A stretch of DNA of 57,633 nt, from positions 1 through 57,633 of the forward strand of contig JAUXOA010000018.1 in the NCBI GenBank assembly GCA_030682475.1, given 5' to 3'. Both the position numbers and the translations under genes were made by a program. The notes beneath the pieces were generated by a model that worked only from the letters and a program-made list of their open reading frames with translations, did no database searches and was not told where the DNA came from. The stretch is from Rhodoferax sp. (GTDB lineage: Bacteria > Pseudomonadota > Gammaproteobacteria > Burkholderiales > Burkholderiaceae_C). The stretch's first letter is position 1, and each line of letters opens with the position of its first letter. Below, in pieces: positions 16,162-25,177 of this stretch.

Positions 16162-16414
16162 GGTTGCAGACCCTGACAATCCGGCATGGACCGAAGACAT
16201 GCTGGGTGCGCCCGTTCTCAAGCGCGGCCGTGGGCCGCAAACCACTCCTACCAAGGTTCTTACCTCGGTCCGTCTGGACGCGGACATCCTGGAGTTCTTC
16301 AAGTCTCAAGGGAGCGGATATCAGTCGCGGATCAACGAAGCGCTTCGCATGGAAGTGAATCGAAATTTAACTGGTCGTCCAAGAACGACAACGCGCAGGC
16401 GCGTTGCGGCTTGA
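16115..16414 (+). CDS. brnA: BrnA-type antitoxin, left without intact toxin
   Basis: This 99-residue antitoxin of the BrnA family has an N-terminal part with DNPAWTEDMLGAP and a ribbon-helix-helix half (VRLDADILEFFKSQG and SRINEALR). It overlaps the brnT fragment by 47 nt, as in intact brnTA operons. Its native promoter upstream of brnT was separated by the IS. Expression would now depend on read-out from the IS or on weak internal signals. Confidence 0.85.
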   Translation: MKLATTAKLPKKTSTKVADPDNPAWTEDMLGAPVLKRGRGPQTTPTKVLTSVRLDADILEFFKSQGSGYQSRINEALRMEVNRNLTGRPRTTTRRRVAA

Positions 16415-16692
16415 CTTCGACGTTGAACGACTCCCATCCGGAAAGTTGAAAGACCGCCATCAGTCTTGAACGGAAATTCGCCAAGCCGACAGAAACCGTG
16501 TTGTAAATCTGAGCTGAAAAGCAAAGGTGTTCAGACGGATTTTTCTGTTGATGGCACAATCTACCCAGTTACTAGGCCCTTCCAAGGCCGCAGTCGCATC
16601 CGCCAAACGGTTCAGCCGGGACGCGGAAGGTTAATCAACAAGCAGCTTTAACCAGCTAATGTTTCCTGCAGGGAAGCGGAGGTCAGTGGAAA
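16415..16692 (+). other. Leader region before the 2-oxoglutarate dehydrogenase operon
   Basis: This gap of 278 bases must hold the odh operon promoter unless transcription comes from upstream. I could not pick a confident -35/-10 pair. A GGAGG motif lies about 11 nt before the odhA ATG. A 61-codon open frame at 16466 does not look like protein. Confidence 0.4.
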
Positions 16693-19548
16693 ATGAGTGA
16701 ATCAAGGTCCCAAGGGGCCAACACCTACCTTTTTGGTGGCAACGCACCGTACGTCGAAGAGATGTACGAAAACTACCTTGCCAACCCAGGTAGCGTGCCT
16801 GACAACTGGCGTGACTATTTCGATGCCTTGCAGCATGTGCCCGCGGTGGATGGGAGCAACGCCAAGGATGTTCCCCACCTGCCGGTGATCAACGCCTTTG
16901 CCGAGCGTGCCAAACGGGGTGGCACCAAAGTTGTGGTGGCCAGTGCGGATGCTGAAATGGGGCGCAAGCGCACGGCAGTTCAGCAACTGATTGCTGCGTA
17001 CCGCAATGTCGGCCAACGCTGGGCCGATCTGGACCCTCTGAAACGCACCGAGCGCGAAAAAATTCCCGAGTTGGAGCCTTCGTTTTATGGCTTCAGCGAC
17101 GCTGACCAGGAAGCGGTGTTCAACACCAGCAACACCTTCTTTGGCAAAGAAACAATGAGCTTGCGCGACTTGATGAACGCGCTGCACCAGACCTATTGCG
17201 GCACGATGGGTGCCGAGTACATGTACATCACCGACCAGGCTCATAAGCGCTGGTGGCAGCAAAAGTTAGAGTCGATTCGCAGCAAGCCCACCTTTAGCGT
17301 GGAAAAAAAGAAACATATTCTGGACCGTTTGACTGCTGCAGAGGGCTTGGAGCGGTTTTTGCACACCAAATACGTGGGGCAAAAGCGTTTTTCGCTCGAA
17401 GGTGGTGAGAGCTTCATTGCCTCCATGGACGAATTGATTCAGATGGCGGGCGCCAAAGGTGTCCAGGAGATCGTGATTGGCATGGCCCACCGTGGCCGCC
17501 TGAATGTGCTGGTGAACTCGCTGGGCAAAATGCCCGCCGATCTATTTGCTGAATTCGACCATACCGCGCCGGAAGAATTGACCAGCGGTGACGTCAAATA
17601 CCACCAGGGCTTCAGCTCCGATGTGAGCACCCCTGGCGGGCCGGTCCATCTGAGTCTGGCGTTTAACCCCTCGCACCTGGAAATTGTCAACCCGGTGGTC
17701 GAAGGCTCGGTGCGCGCCCGCATGGACCGCCGTGCCGACTCTAAAGGCCTGCAAGTTCTGCCCGTGCTGGTGCACGGCGACGCCGCATTCGCAGGGCAGG
17801 GCGTGGTCATGGAAACCCTGGCGTTGGCGCAAACCCGTGGTTACTTCACGGGCGGCACGGTGCACATCGTCATCAACAACCAGATCGGCTTTACCACCAG
17901 CGACCCCCGCGACAGCCGCTCCACCCTGTATTGCACCGACGTCGTCAAGATGATTGAGGCGCCGGTGCTGCATGTCAATGGCGATGATCCGGAAGCCGTG
18001 GTGCTGGCCACCCAGCTGGCGCTGGAATACCGTATGGAATTCCAGAAGGACGTAGTGGTTGACATCATCTGCTTTCGCAAACTCGGCCACAACGAGCAGG
18101 ACACGCCTGCACTGACCCAGCCGTTGATGTATAAAAAAATTGCGCAACACCCCGGCACGCGCCGCCTGTATGCCGACAAGCTGTCGGCCCAAGGCATGGG
18201 CGAGACGCTGGGCGACGACATGGTCAAGGCCACACGCGCAGCGCTTGATGCTGGCAAGAACACGTTTGACCCGGTGCTTACGAATTTCAAAAGCAAGTAC
18301 GCAGTCGACTGGACCCCTTATTTGGACAAAAAGTGGACCGATGCGGGAGACACTGCCGTTCCCATGGCTGAGTGGAAACGCCTGGCTGAAAAAGTCAGCG
18401 CCATACCGCTCACAGTGACGGCGCACCCACTGGTCAAGAAGGTGTACGACGACCGCGCCGCCATGGGCCGGGGTGACATTCCGGTGGACTGGGGCATGGG
18501 TGAACACATGGCGTTTGCCTCGCTGGTGGCCAGTGGTTACCCAATACGCCTGAGCGGTGAAGACACCGGGCGCGGCACCTTTTCCCACCGCCACGCCGTG
18601 ATTCACGATCAGAACCGCGAGAAGTGGGATACCGGCACCTACACGCCACTTCAAAACGTGGCCGAAAACCAGGCAGCGTTTGTCGTCATCGACTCGATCC
18701 TGTCGGAAGAAGCCGTGCTGGCGTTCGAGTACGGTTATGCCTCCAACGACCCCAGCACGCTGGTGATCTGGGAGGCGCAGTTCGGAGATTTTGTCAACGG
18801 TGCGCAGGTCGTGATTGACCAGTTTATTGCTTCAGGTGAAGTCAAATGGGGCCGGGTCAACGGCATCACGCTGATGCTGCCGCACGGCTATGAAGGCCTG
18901 GGCCCGGAGCACAGTTCGGCGCGCCTGGAGCGTTTTATGCAGTTGAGTGCCGATACCAACATGCAGGTGGTACAGCCGACCACGGCCAGCCAGATTTTTC
19001 ACGTTCTGCGACGTCAGATGGTGCGCAATTTACGCAAGCCGCTGATCATCATGACGCCGAAGTCCTTGCTGCGGAACAAGGACGCCGCCTCGCCTTTGTC
19101 CGAGTTCACCAAGGGCAGCTTCCAGACCATCATTCCAGAGCACAAAGAGTTGAAAGCTGGCAAGGTCAAGCGTGTGGTGGCCTGTTCGGGCAAGGTGTAT
19201 TACGACCTGGTCAAAAAGCGCGAGGAAAAGGGGGTGGATGACGTGGTCATCCTGCGTGTGGAGCAGCTCTATCCATTCCCGCACAAAGCCTTTGCCACCG
19301 AGCTCAAGAAGTACGCCGGAGTGACGGAGCTTGTGTGGTGCCAGGATGAGCCGCAAAACCAGGGTGCCTGGTTCTTCGTGCAGCATTACATCTTTGAGAA
19401 CATGTTGGACGGGCAAAAGCTGGGCTACTCGGGTCGTACCGCTTCTGCCTCGCCAGCAGTGGGTTACGCGCATCTGCATCAAGAGCAGCAAAAAGCACTG
19501 GTTGAAGGCGCGTTTGGCAAGCTTAAGGGCACTATTTTGACCAAATAA
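16693..19548 (+). CDS. odhA: 2-oxoglutarate dehydrogenase E1 component
   Basis: This thiamine-diphosphate enzyme decarboxylates 2-oxoglutarate and passes the succinyl group to the E2 lipoyl arm in the TCA cycle. It has 951 residues, normal for the family. The N-terminal docking segment ([16 protein letters not shown]) is present. So are the active-site stretch [13 protein letters not shown], the ThDP-binding region around [14 protein letters not shown] and NNQIGFTTS, and the transketolase-like C-terminal half. It is the first gene of the operon, with odhB 17 nt downstream. Confidence 0.96.
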   Translation: MSESRSQGANTYLFGGNAPYVEEMYENYLANPGSVPDNWRDYFDALQHVPAVDGSNAKDVPHLPVINAFAERAKRGGTKVVVASADAEMGRKRTAVQQLIAAYRNVGQRWADLDPLKRTEREKIPELEPSFYGFSDADQEAVFNTSNTFFGKETMSLRDLMNALHQTYCGTMGAEYMYITDQAHKRWWQQKLESIRSKPTFSVEKKKHILDRLTAAEGLERFLHTKYVGQKRFSLEGGESFIASMDELIQMAGAKGVQEIVIGMAHRGRLNVLVNSLGKMPADLFAEFDHTAPEELTSGDVKYHQGFSSDVSTPGGPVHLSLAFNPSHLEIVNPVVEGSVRARMDRRADSKGLQVLPVLVHGDAAFAGQGVVMETLALAQTRGYFTGGTVHIVINNQIGFTTSDPRDSRSTLYCTDVVKMIEAPVLHVNGDDPEAVVLATQLALEYRMEFQKDVVVDIICFRKLGHNEQDTPALTQPLMYKKIAQHPGTRRLYADKLSAQGMGETLGDDMVKATRAALDAGKNTFDPVLTNFKSKYAVDWTPYLDKKWTDAGDTAVPMAEWKRLAEKVSAIPLTVTAHPLVKKVYDDRAAMGRGDIPVDWGMGEHMAFASLVASGYPIRLSGEDTGRGTFSHRHAVIHDQNREKWDTGTYTPLQNVAENQAAFVVIDSILSEEAVLAFEYGYASNDPSTLVIWEAQFGDFVNGAQVVIDQFIASGEVKWGRVNGITLMLPHGYEGLGPEHSSARLERFMQLSADTNMQVVQPTTASQIFHVLRRQMVRNLRKPLIIMTPKSLLRNKDAASPLSEFTKGSFQTIIPEHKELKAGKVKRVVACSGKVYYDLVKKREEKGVDDVVILRVEQLYPFPHKAFATELKKYAGVTELVWCQDEPQNQGAWFFVQHYIFENMLDGQKLGYSGRTASASPAVGYAHLHQEQQKALVEGAFGKLKGTILTK

Positions 19549-19565
19549 TTATCGAAAGAATTGAT

Positions 19566-20732
19566 ATGACTATCGTAGAAGTGAAAGTCCCGCAGTTGTC
19601 GGAATCCGTGGCCGAGGCCACCATGCTGCAGTGGAAAAAGAAGGTGGGTGAAGCGGTTACGATCGACGAAATCCTGATTGAAATCGAAACTGACAAGGTG
19701 GTGCTGGAAGTTCCGGCTCCCGTAGCCGGTGTGCTGGTCGAATTGTTGGTGAGCGACGGTGCTACGGTGCTTGCTGAACAGTTGATTGCCCGAATTGACA
19801 CCGAAGGCAAGGTCGGGGCAGTGATGTCAACTGCTGCGCCAGTAGCCGTGGGGGTACCGGTGGCTGCCCGTGCGGCGGGCAATTCCATGGCCGGTGTGGC
19901 CATGCCTGCTGCTGCAAAACTGATGGCGGACAACAAGCTGGCTGTCGGCTCTGTGCCTGGCACTGGCAAGGATGGCCGTGTCACCAAGGGCGATGTGCTG
20001 GGAGTGGTGGCCCGTCCCGTGTCTTTGGGGGAGCGTCCCGAGCAGCGCGTGCCCATGAGTCGCCTGCGCGCCCGCATTGCCGAGCGCCTGTTGCAATCGC
20101 AATCCAGCAACGCCATCCTGACCACCTTCAATGAGGTCAACATGGCGCCGGTGATGGACATGCGCAAGCGCTTCCAGGAGAAGTTCGAAAAAGAACACGG
20201 GGTGAAGATTGGCTTCATGAGTTTCTTCGTCAAGGCTGCGGTGCATGCGCTCAAGAAGTATCCGGTGCTCAACGCCAGCGTGGATGGCAACGACATTGTT
20301 TACCACGGCTTCTTTGATATCGGCATTGCGGTCGGTTCACCGCGCGGGCTGGTGGTGCCGATTTTGCGCAATGCCGACCAGATGAGTTTTGCCGATATCG
20401 AGAAGAAAATTGCCGAGTACGGGGCCAAAGCGCGTGACGGCAAGCTGGGCATTGAAGAAATGACGGGCGGCACGTTCTCGATCTCCAACGGCGGCGTGTT
20501 CGGCTCCATGCTGTCCACCCCCATCATCAACCCGCCGCAGTCGGCCATTTTGGGGGTTCACGCCACCAAAGACCGTGCCGTGGTGGAAAACGGGCAGATC
20601 GTGATTCGCCCGATCAACTACCTCGCCATGAGCTACGACCATCGCATCATCGACGGCCGCGAAGCGGTGCTCGGTCTGGTGGCAATCAAAGAAGCGCTGG
20701 AAGATCCGGCTCGATTGCTGTTTGACATTTGA
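19566..20732 (+). CDS. odhB: 2-oxoglutarate dehydrogenase E2 (dihydrolipoyl succinyltransferase)
   Basis: This 388-residue core enzyme transfers succinyl groups from the lipoyl arm to CoA. The lipoyl domain (1-75) carries the lipoylated Lys in [10 protein letters not shown] short Ala-rich linker leads to an E3/E1-binding domain ([30 protein letters not shown]). The catalytic domain ends with the [13 protein letters not shown] active-site motif. The linker is on the short side. The stop codon overlaps a promoter-like sequence for the inserted kinase-HD gene, which separates odhB from its usual neighbour lpd. Confidence 0.95.
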   Translation: MTIVEVKVPQLSESVAEATMLQWKKKVGEAVTIDEILIEIETDKVVLEVPAPVAGVLVELLVSDGATVLAEQLIARIDTEGKVGAVMSTAAPVAVGVPVAARAAGNSMAGVAMPAAAKLMADNKLAVGSVPGTGKDGRVTKGDVLGVVARPVSLGERPEQRVPMSRLRARIAERLLQSQSSNAILTTFNEVNMAPVMDMRKRFQEKFEKEHGVKIGFMSFFVKAAVHALKKYPVLNASVDGNDIVYHGFFDIGIAVGSPRGLVVPILRNADQMSFADIEKKIAEYGAKARDGKLGIEEMTGGTFSISNGGVFGSMLSTPIINPPQSAILGVHATKDRAVVENGQIVIRPINYLAMSYDHRIIDGREAVLGLVAIKEALEDPARLLFDI

Positions 20733-20750
20733 AACTTCACTAGCTATTAG
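20722..20750 (+). promoter_or_regulatory. Candidate promoter of the kinase-HD gene
   Basis: TTGACA (20722-20727), a 17-bp spacer and TATTAG (20745-20750) match the sigma70 pattern well and overlap the odhB stop codon. The gene may thus be transcribed independently of the odh operon. The ATG follows 11 nt later. A GAAGGTGG ribosome binding site at 20751-20758 overlaps the expected transcript start, so it may serve only read-through mRNA. Confidence 0.45.
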
Positions 20751-20761
20751 AAGGTGGGCGT

Positions 20762-23518
20762 ATGACAATTGAAGTAAGCGACGAAGTTGAAAAACAGGTG
20801 CGTGCATGGGGACTTAGCCGATCGACTTTTGATGCTGAAGCAGAGGTTAAGTCGCTGAAAGCAGTGTTATCGCGGCAAGATGTTGTCGACGCGTTAGCGG
20901 ATCATGAGGTCGATAGATTTGTCGCGGCGGGAGGATCTGCTCTTATTCTTTGTATGCGATATGTCCCGCACAACGTCTTTCGTGCCTTAAAGGTGCCTCG
21001 CGCTCCTCTTCTAGCATCTAGTGAGTCTACTGATGATGTTGAAGATCCCGAAGTTGAGGCTTTGGGAAAACTCAGTCACGATAACATTCCACGGCTTTTT
21101 TCCAGCGTCGAACTGCAACCGGGTCGGACGTTGATGCTCAGCGAATACATCGATGATGAAAAGGAACTGATTCCATTCGTGGAACATTTATGTCGGCAAT
21201 GTGAGGAAAACGCCAACGAAAATGACGCCAGACGAATTCTTATCGTTCTGGCTAAACTTTTCTTGGAAATTTCTCAGGCACTGTCTTACATGCATGAGAA
21301 AGCCGGGCTGTTCCACTTTGACGTTAAACCAGCAAACATTCTTGTTTCTGGCGTGTCTAAGAACCGTCCCAAGGCGTGGGTAATCGATCTTGGTTTGGCA
21401 AAAGACGTTAAGCAACCTGAAGGCACTTTGAAGGTTAAGGTTGGGTTTACGTTGAAGTACGCTCATCCCAGTCTTTTTTTACCCCGTGAGTTCAAAGTCA
21501 CTCGAACGCAAGCTAAGTCTTCGTCAGAGGTTGCCATCGATGACTTTGATTCAAGGTATGACTTGTTTGCTTTAGGGCGAACACTGCAGGAGTGTTTAAA
21601 AGTAGTCAGGAGTTTCTTCAACGAAGATGCGCATCGGCTTTACGAGTTCGAATTCCTTCACATGGTGGCATGCCTATGTCTTGATGGAAAAGGCTCTCGC
21701 GTGGAGCCGGTGGCCACAGCAGATAGCTACGAGTTCGTTGAAGACGTTGCTAACGACTGCGGCCTCGACTTATTTAGAACCCATAAGTTCGTACGGACAC
21801 TCCAAATCGGAGATGTTTTGAAACGATTGTTGGGACTCTACTCCATAAGCGCGGTCATTCCTGAATTGGATCCTTGGTACCCATCGACGATCAATGCATC
21901 TGACGTCACATTTGTGAACCTTACTCCAAGAGTTCGACGCTTAATCGTTCACCCGATGTTTAAGAGGTTGGAGAAAGAACGGCAGTTAGGACTGCTTAGT
22001 GAGGTGTTCCCGACAGCAACGCATACAAGAGGTAACCACTCTTTGGGCGTCTATGCTGCTACATGTCGCTATATTTCCGCACTTTATCATGACCCAGAGA
22101 ATCCGACGTGTAGAGTTCTTTTTACGCCAGATCGAATAAAGCGAACTATCGTTGCTGCTCTTCTTCATGATTTAGGCCAAACCGCCTTTGGGCACGACAT
22201 CGAGGAAGTAAACGAAACTCTTTTTAGCCATTCAATATTTTCGAAATGGCTATTGGAATTGGCGACAACTAGTGAGGAAACCCTGGGGCCCTCATTCCAT
22301 ACCATTTTGTCTGACATTGAACCTAACGGATGGGATCTCGGTGCCAACCCGGTTGATGACCTCGTTGAGTTTTTGTCACAGAAAGAACCAAATAGGAAAC
22401 AACCTCTCGATGGACTTCTTAAGGGGGTAATCGATGGTCCTGTAGATGCGGATAAGCTTGACTATATCGTTAGAGACAGCGTTGATTGCCGCGTCCAATA
22501 TGGGCACGGGCTAGATGTAGATCGTTTTTTGCGCTCCTTAACAACAAAGTGGTCACAGGATAAACGGCAGGGTGGCGTGCGAGTAGGTCCATTGCAAATC
22601 GCTATCAAGGCTAAGGGAAAGGCAAGCGCGGATGCCTTTATTTTGGCTAGGACGCAGCTGTATCAATCTGTTTATTGGCATCACACGTTTCGAGCGGTAA
22701 AGGCAATGTTTCTTTCGGCTGCTGCGTTAGCTGTCACTGCACAGCGGGAACGACTAGATAAGCCGCAGAAGGCCAAACTGACAAAGGGTAGCTTTGATGA
22801 GGTACTTCAAGCAGCATACTTCTATCATGTCTATTGTCGCCCCTTGGGTCTTGAGAAACGGGATTCCCTCATCTATGCTGATAGTGCAACGCCGTTCGGT
22901 ATTCTGTCTGAGAACCGCCTGGCAGCCTTGCGCGGAATTACCGAAGATCGAACACTTGATTTTTTCTATCAAATTGGTGAAAAAGACAGCCAGGAATTGA
23001 TTGAGTCTCTTGTTAAGCGGAATTTCTACAAACGTATTTGGGAGGCACCGATCTCTTCGCTTGGACGATCATCAACTGACAAGCTGAGTAAAAAACTTAA
23101 AGACGCTAGTGCTCGGGTTAAGTTGATTGATGACCTTGAAGATGCGCTATATGCGCAGCTTCAGCGCGCAATTAATCGAGGAGGCGAGTCGGCTTATTCA
23201 TTTGCAACGGCCCCTGCGATGACGCGCTTAGAGTCTGAATGGCGAAAGCGCGCGACTGTTGTAGTTGACATGCCTCTTAGAGCGGTAGACTCGTTTCCAA
23301 CTCCACCGGATTTTGTTTCGGATTTTGGCCGTAAGTATTTCCATTCAAGTAAGTTGGACGCAGAGAAAACTAACTCGAGCACTTGGCGTGATGATGTCGC
23401 TACCATGATGAAGGAAAGCGCGTACTTAAGAATCTTTGTAAGCCCCGCGATTCACACGCTTGTTTTGCGCCACTTAGACCAAAACGCCTTAGATGAAGTG
23501 ACATCTTCACTTTTCTGA
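20762..23518 (+). CDS. Ser/Thr protein kinase - SAMHD1-like HD phosphohydrolase fusion
   Basis: This 918-residue protein joins two enzymes. The N-terminal Hanks-type kinase (about 50-300) has the beta-3 Lys77 (FRALKV), helix-C Glu97, catalytic loop HFDVKPAN (185-192) and DLG at 209-211, so it is probably active. Its glycine loop and APE region are divergent. The HD part (about 385-700) has HTRGNHSLGVY (H421, H426), LLHDLG (H469, D470) and DADKLDYIVRDS (about 562-573). These match the H...HD...D metal site of SAMHD1/YwfO-like dNTP triphosphohydrolases. A helical C-terminal region follows. No signal peptide or membrane helix is seen. The gene is AT-richer than its neighbours and splits odhB from lpd. 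Depletion of dNTPs under kinase control would fit antiphage defence, but that is inferred. Confidence 0.82.
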   Translation: MTIEVSDEVEKQVRAWGLSRSTFDAEAEVKSLKAVLSRQDVVDALADHEVDRFVAAGGSALILCMRYVPHNVFRALKVPRAPLLASSESTDDVEDPEVEALGKLSHDNIPRLFSSVELQPGRTLMLSEYIDDEKELIPFVEHLCRQCEENANENDARRILIVLAKLFLEISQALSYMHEKAGLFHFDVKPANILVSGVSKNRPKAWVIDLGLAKDVKQPEGTLKVKVGFTLKYAHPSLFLPREFKVTRTQAKSSSEVAIDDFDSRYDLFALGRTLQECLKVVRSFFNEDAHRLYEFEFLHMVACLCLDGKGSRVEPVATADSYEFVEDVANDCGLDLFRTHKFVRTLQIGDVLKRLLGLYSISAVIPELDPWYPSTINASDVTFVNLTPRVRRLIVHPMFKRLEKERQLGLLSEVFPTATHTRGNHSLGVYAATCRYISALYHDPENPTCRVLFTPDRIKRTIVAALLHDLGQTAFGHDIEEVNETLFSHSIFSKWLLELATTSEETLGPSFHTILSDIEPNGWDLGANPVDDLVEFLSQKEPNRKQPLDGLLKGVIDGPVDADKLDYIVRDSVDCRVQYGHGLDVDRFLRSLTTKWSQDKRQGGVRVGPLQIAIKAKGKASADAFILARTQLYQSVYWHHTFRAVKAMFLSAAALAVTAQRERLDKPQKAKLTKGSFDEVLQAAYFYHVYCRPLGLEKRDSLIYADSATPFGILSENRLAALRGITEDRTLDFFYQIGEKDSQELIESLVKRNFYKRIWEAPISSLGRSSTDKLSKKLKDASARVKLIDDLEDALYAQLQRAINRGGESAYSFATAPAMTRLESEWRKRATVVVDMPLRAVDSFPTPPDFVSDFGRKYFHSSKLDAEKTNSSTWRDDVATMMKESAYLRIFVSPAIHTLVLRHLDQNALDEVTSSLF

Positions 23519-23593
23519 ATCCCGTTGTGGCTTAGCACGTTTAACTCTACAGGCCATTCGCTATGACTAATTAATGCTTAAGTGTTTTCTTAT

Positions 23594-25123
23594 ATGAACA
23601 ATAACTCCCCGAAACAATTCGACGTGATCGTCATCGGCGGCGGTCCTGGTGGCTATATCGCTGCCATTCGTGCAGCCCAACTGGGGATGAACGTGGCTTG
23701 CATCGACGAGTGGAAAAGCGCCAAAGGTGGCCCGGCACTGGGCGGCACCTGTACCAACGTCGGTTGCATACCCAGCAAGGCGCTGTTGCAGTCGTCAGAG
23801 CACTTTGACCACGCCAACCATCACTTTGCCGATCATGGCATCGAGGTCAAGGGTGTGCGCATGGATGTGGCCAAGATGGTGGGACGCAAGGACACCGTGG
23901 TCAAGCAGAACAACGACGGCATCCTGTACCTGCTCAAGAAAAACAAGATCAGTTTCTTCCACGGCCGCGGCTCGTTTGTGAAAGCGGTCCCTTCGACCCT
24001 TCGACAGGCTCAGGACAGGCCAGGCTCAGGACAGGCTCATGGGGGCTACGAAATCAAGGTGGCTGGTGTGGCCAAGGAAACTCTGGTCGGCAAGCAGATC
24101 ATCGTGGCGACCGGCTCCAACGCCCGGGCTTTGCCTGGAACGCCGTTCGACGAGGAACTGATCCTGTCCAATGACGGTGCGCTACGCCTTGGCGCTGTGC
24201 CGAAAAAACTGGGACTGATTGGCGCCGGTGTCATCGGGCTTGAGATCGGTTCGGTCTGGCGTCGTCTGGGTGCCGACGTCACCATTCTGGAAGGCTTGCC
24301 TACGTTTTTGGGCGTGGTGGACGAACAGATCGCCAAGGAAGCACACAAGGCCTTTGTCAAACAGGGTTTGAAGATCGAACTCGGCGTCACAGTCGGCGCG
24401 ATCAAGTCTCCTTCGACCCTTCGCCAAGCTCAGGACAGGTCAGGCTCAGGACGGGCTAAGGGTGTGAATGTTGCCTGGACCAACTCCAGGGGTGAAGCCC
24501 AAACGCTGGAGGTGGACAAACTGATCGTGTCGATCGGTCGTGTGCCAAACACTATTGGCTTGAACGCCGAAGCTGTGGGACTGAAGCTCGACGAGCGTGG
24601 TGCGATCATCGTGGACGATGAGTGCCGCGCGAGCTTGGCTGGAGTATGGGCGGTCGGCGACGTGGTGCGTGGCCCGATGCTGGCACACAAGGCCGAGGAA
24701 GAAGGGATTGCGGTGGCTGAGCGCATTGCCGGGCAGCAGGGCCATGTCAATTTCAACACCATCCCCTGGGTGATTTACACCAGTCCCGAGATCGCCTGGG
24801 TCGGGCAGACTGAGCAGCAGCTCAAGGCCACTGGCCGTGCCTACAAGGCGGGCACATTTCCTTTCCTGGCCAATGGGCGTGCACGTGCGTTGGGCGATAC
24901 GACCGGCATGGTCAAAATGCTGGCCGATGCGCTAACGGATGAGATTCTCGGTGTTCACATCGTCGGCCCGATGGCCAGCGAATTGATTGCCGAGTGTGTG
25001 GTGGCCATGGCGTTCAGGGCCAGCAGTGAAGATATCGCCCGTATCTGCCATGCGCATCCGTCTTTGAGTGAGGCAACCAAGGAAGCCGCACTGGCGGTGG
25101 ACAAGCGCACGTTGAATTTCTAG
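23594..25123 (+). CDS. lpd: Dihydrolipoyl dehydrogenase (E3) with two in-frame repeat insertions
   Basis: This FAD enzyme reoxidises the lipoyl groups of the 2-oxoglutarate dehydrogenase complex with NAD. It has the FAD-binding GGGPGG near residue 15, the redox-active disulfide GGTCTNVGC (Cys53, Cys58), an NAD-binding GAGVIGLE segment and the C-terminal HAHPSLSE catalytic His-Glu pair. At 509 residues it is about 35 longer than usual. The excess is two related inserts at about 133-149 and 273-289, both containing STLRQAQDR and encoded by a dispersed DNA repeat. The ATG at 23594 is chosen over an in-frame GTG at 23582. The operon ends after this gene at a strong terminator. Confidence 0.93.
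   Translation: MNNNSPKQFDVIVIGGGPGGYIAAIRAAQLGMNVACIDEWKSAKGGPALGGTCTNVGCIPSKALLQSSEHFDHANHHFADHGIEVKGVRMDVAKMVGRKDTVVKQNNDGILYLLKKNKISFFHGRGSFVKAVPSTLRQAQDRPGSGQAHGGYEIKVAGVAKETLVGKQIIVATGSNARALPGTPFDEELILSNDGALRLGAVPKKLGLIGAGVIGLEIGSVWRRLGADVTILEGLPTFLGVVDEQIAKEAHKAFVKQGLKIELGVTVGAIKSPSTLRQAQDRSGSGRAKGVNVAWTNSRGEAQTLEVDKLIVSIGRVPNTIGLNAEAVGLKLDERGAIIVDDECRASLAGVWAVGDVVRGPMLAHKAEEEGIAVAERIAGQQGHVNFNTIPWVIYTSPEIAWVGQTEQQLKATGRAYKAGTFPFLANGRARALGDTTGMVKMLADALTDEILGVHIVGPMASELIAECVVAMAFRASSEDIARICHAHPSLSEATKEAALAVDKRTLNF
23990..24039 (+). repeat. Dispersed repeat inserted in frame in lpd, copy A
   Basis: This 50-bp unit begins CCTTCGACCCTTCGACAGG and contains repeated GGCTCAGGACAGG. It matches the central part of the MITE at 7276-7414 read on the other strand and is 45/50 identical to copy B 420 bp downstream. 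It adds about 17 residues without shifting the frame. It lacks the MITE terminal repeats. Confidence 0.85.
24410..24459 (+). repeat. Dispersed repeat inserted in frame in lpd, copy B
   Basis: This second 50-bp unit begins CCTTCGACCCTTCGCCAAG. It is read in the same frame and orientation as copy A and encodes nearly the same peptide (STLRQAQDR then SGSGRAK). It lies in a loop-like stretch between the end of an NAD-domain strand and VNVAW. Confidence 0.85.
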
Positions 25124-25129
25124 GGCATG

Positions 25130-25177
25130 TCATTGCGGCCCCGGTCCTGATCCGGGGCCGCAATGACAGCTTTTTTT
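25130..25177 (+). terminator. Intrinsic terminator of the odh operon
   Basis: A near-perfect hairpin has arms TGTCATTGCGGCCCCGG (25130-25146) and CCGGGGCCGCAATGACA (25152-25168), followed by GC and seven T residues (25171-25177). It lies 7 nt after the lpd stop and directly before the zapE ATG at 25178, so zapE needs either read-through or a promoter that survives inside this region. Confidence 0.92.

Noticed and set aside
16466..16651. 61-codon open frame upstream of odhA
   Set aside because: It has no recognisable pattern or ribosome binding site and lies in the operon leader.
17542..18654. 370-codon open frame antisense to odhA
   Set aside because: It is a shadow frame within a well-supported gene and has no protein-like pattern.
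20762..25123. The inserted kinase as a dedicated regulator of the 2-oxoglutarate dehydrogenase complex, as in the actinobacterial PknG-OdhI case
   Set aside because: No FHA-type OdhI partner is present, and the HD nucleotidase half and foreign composition point elsewhere. Not excluded, but unsupported.
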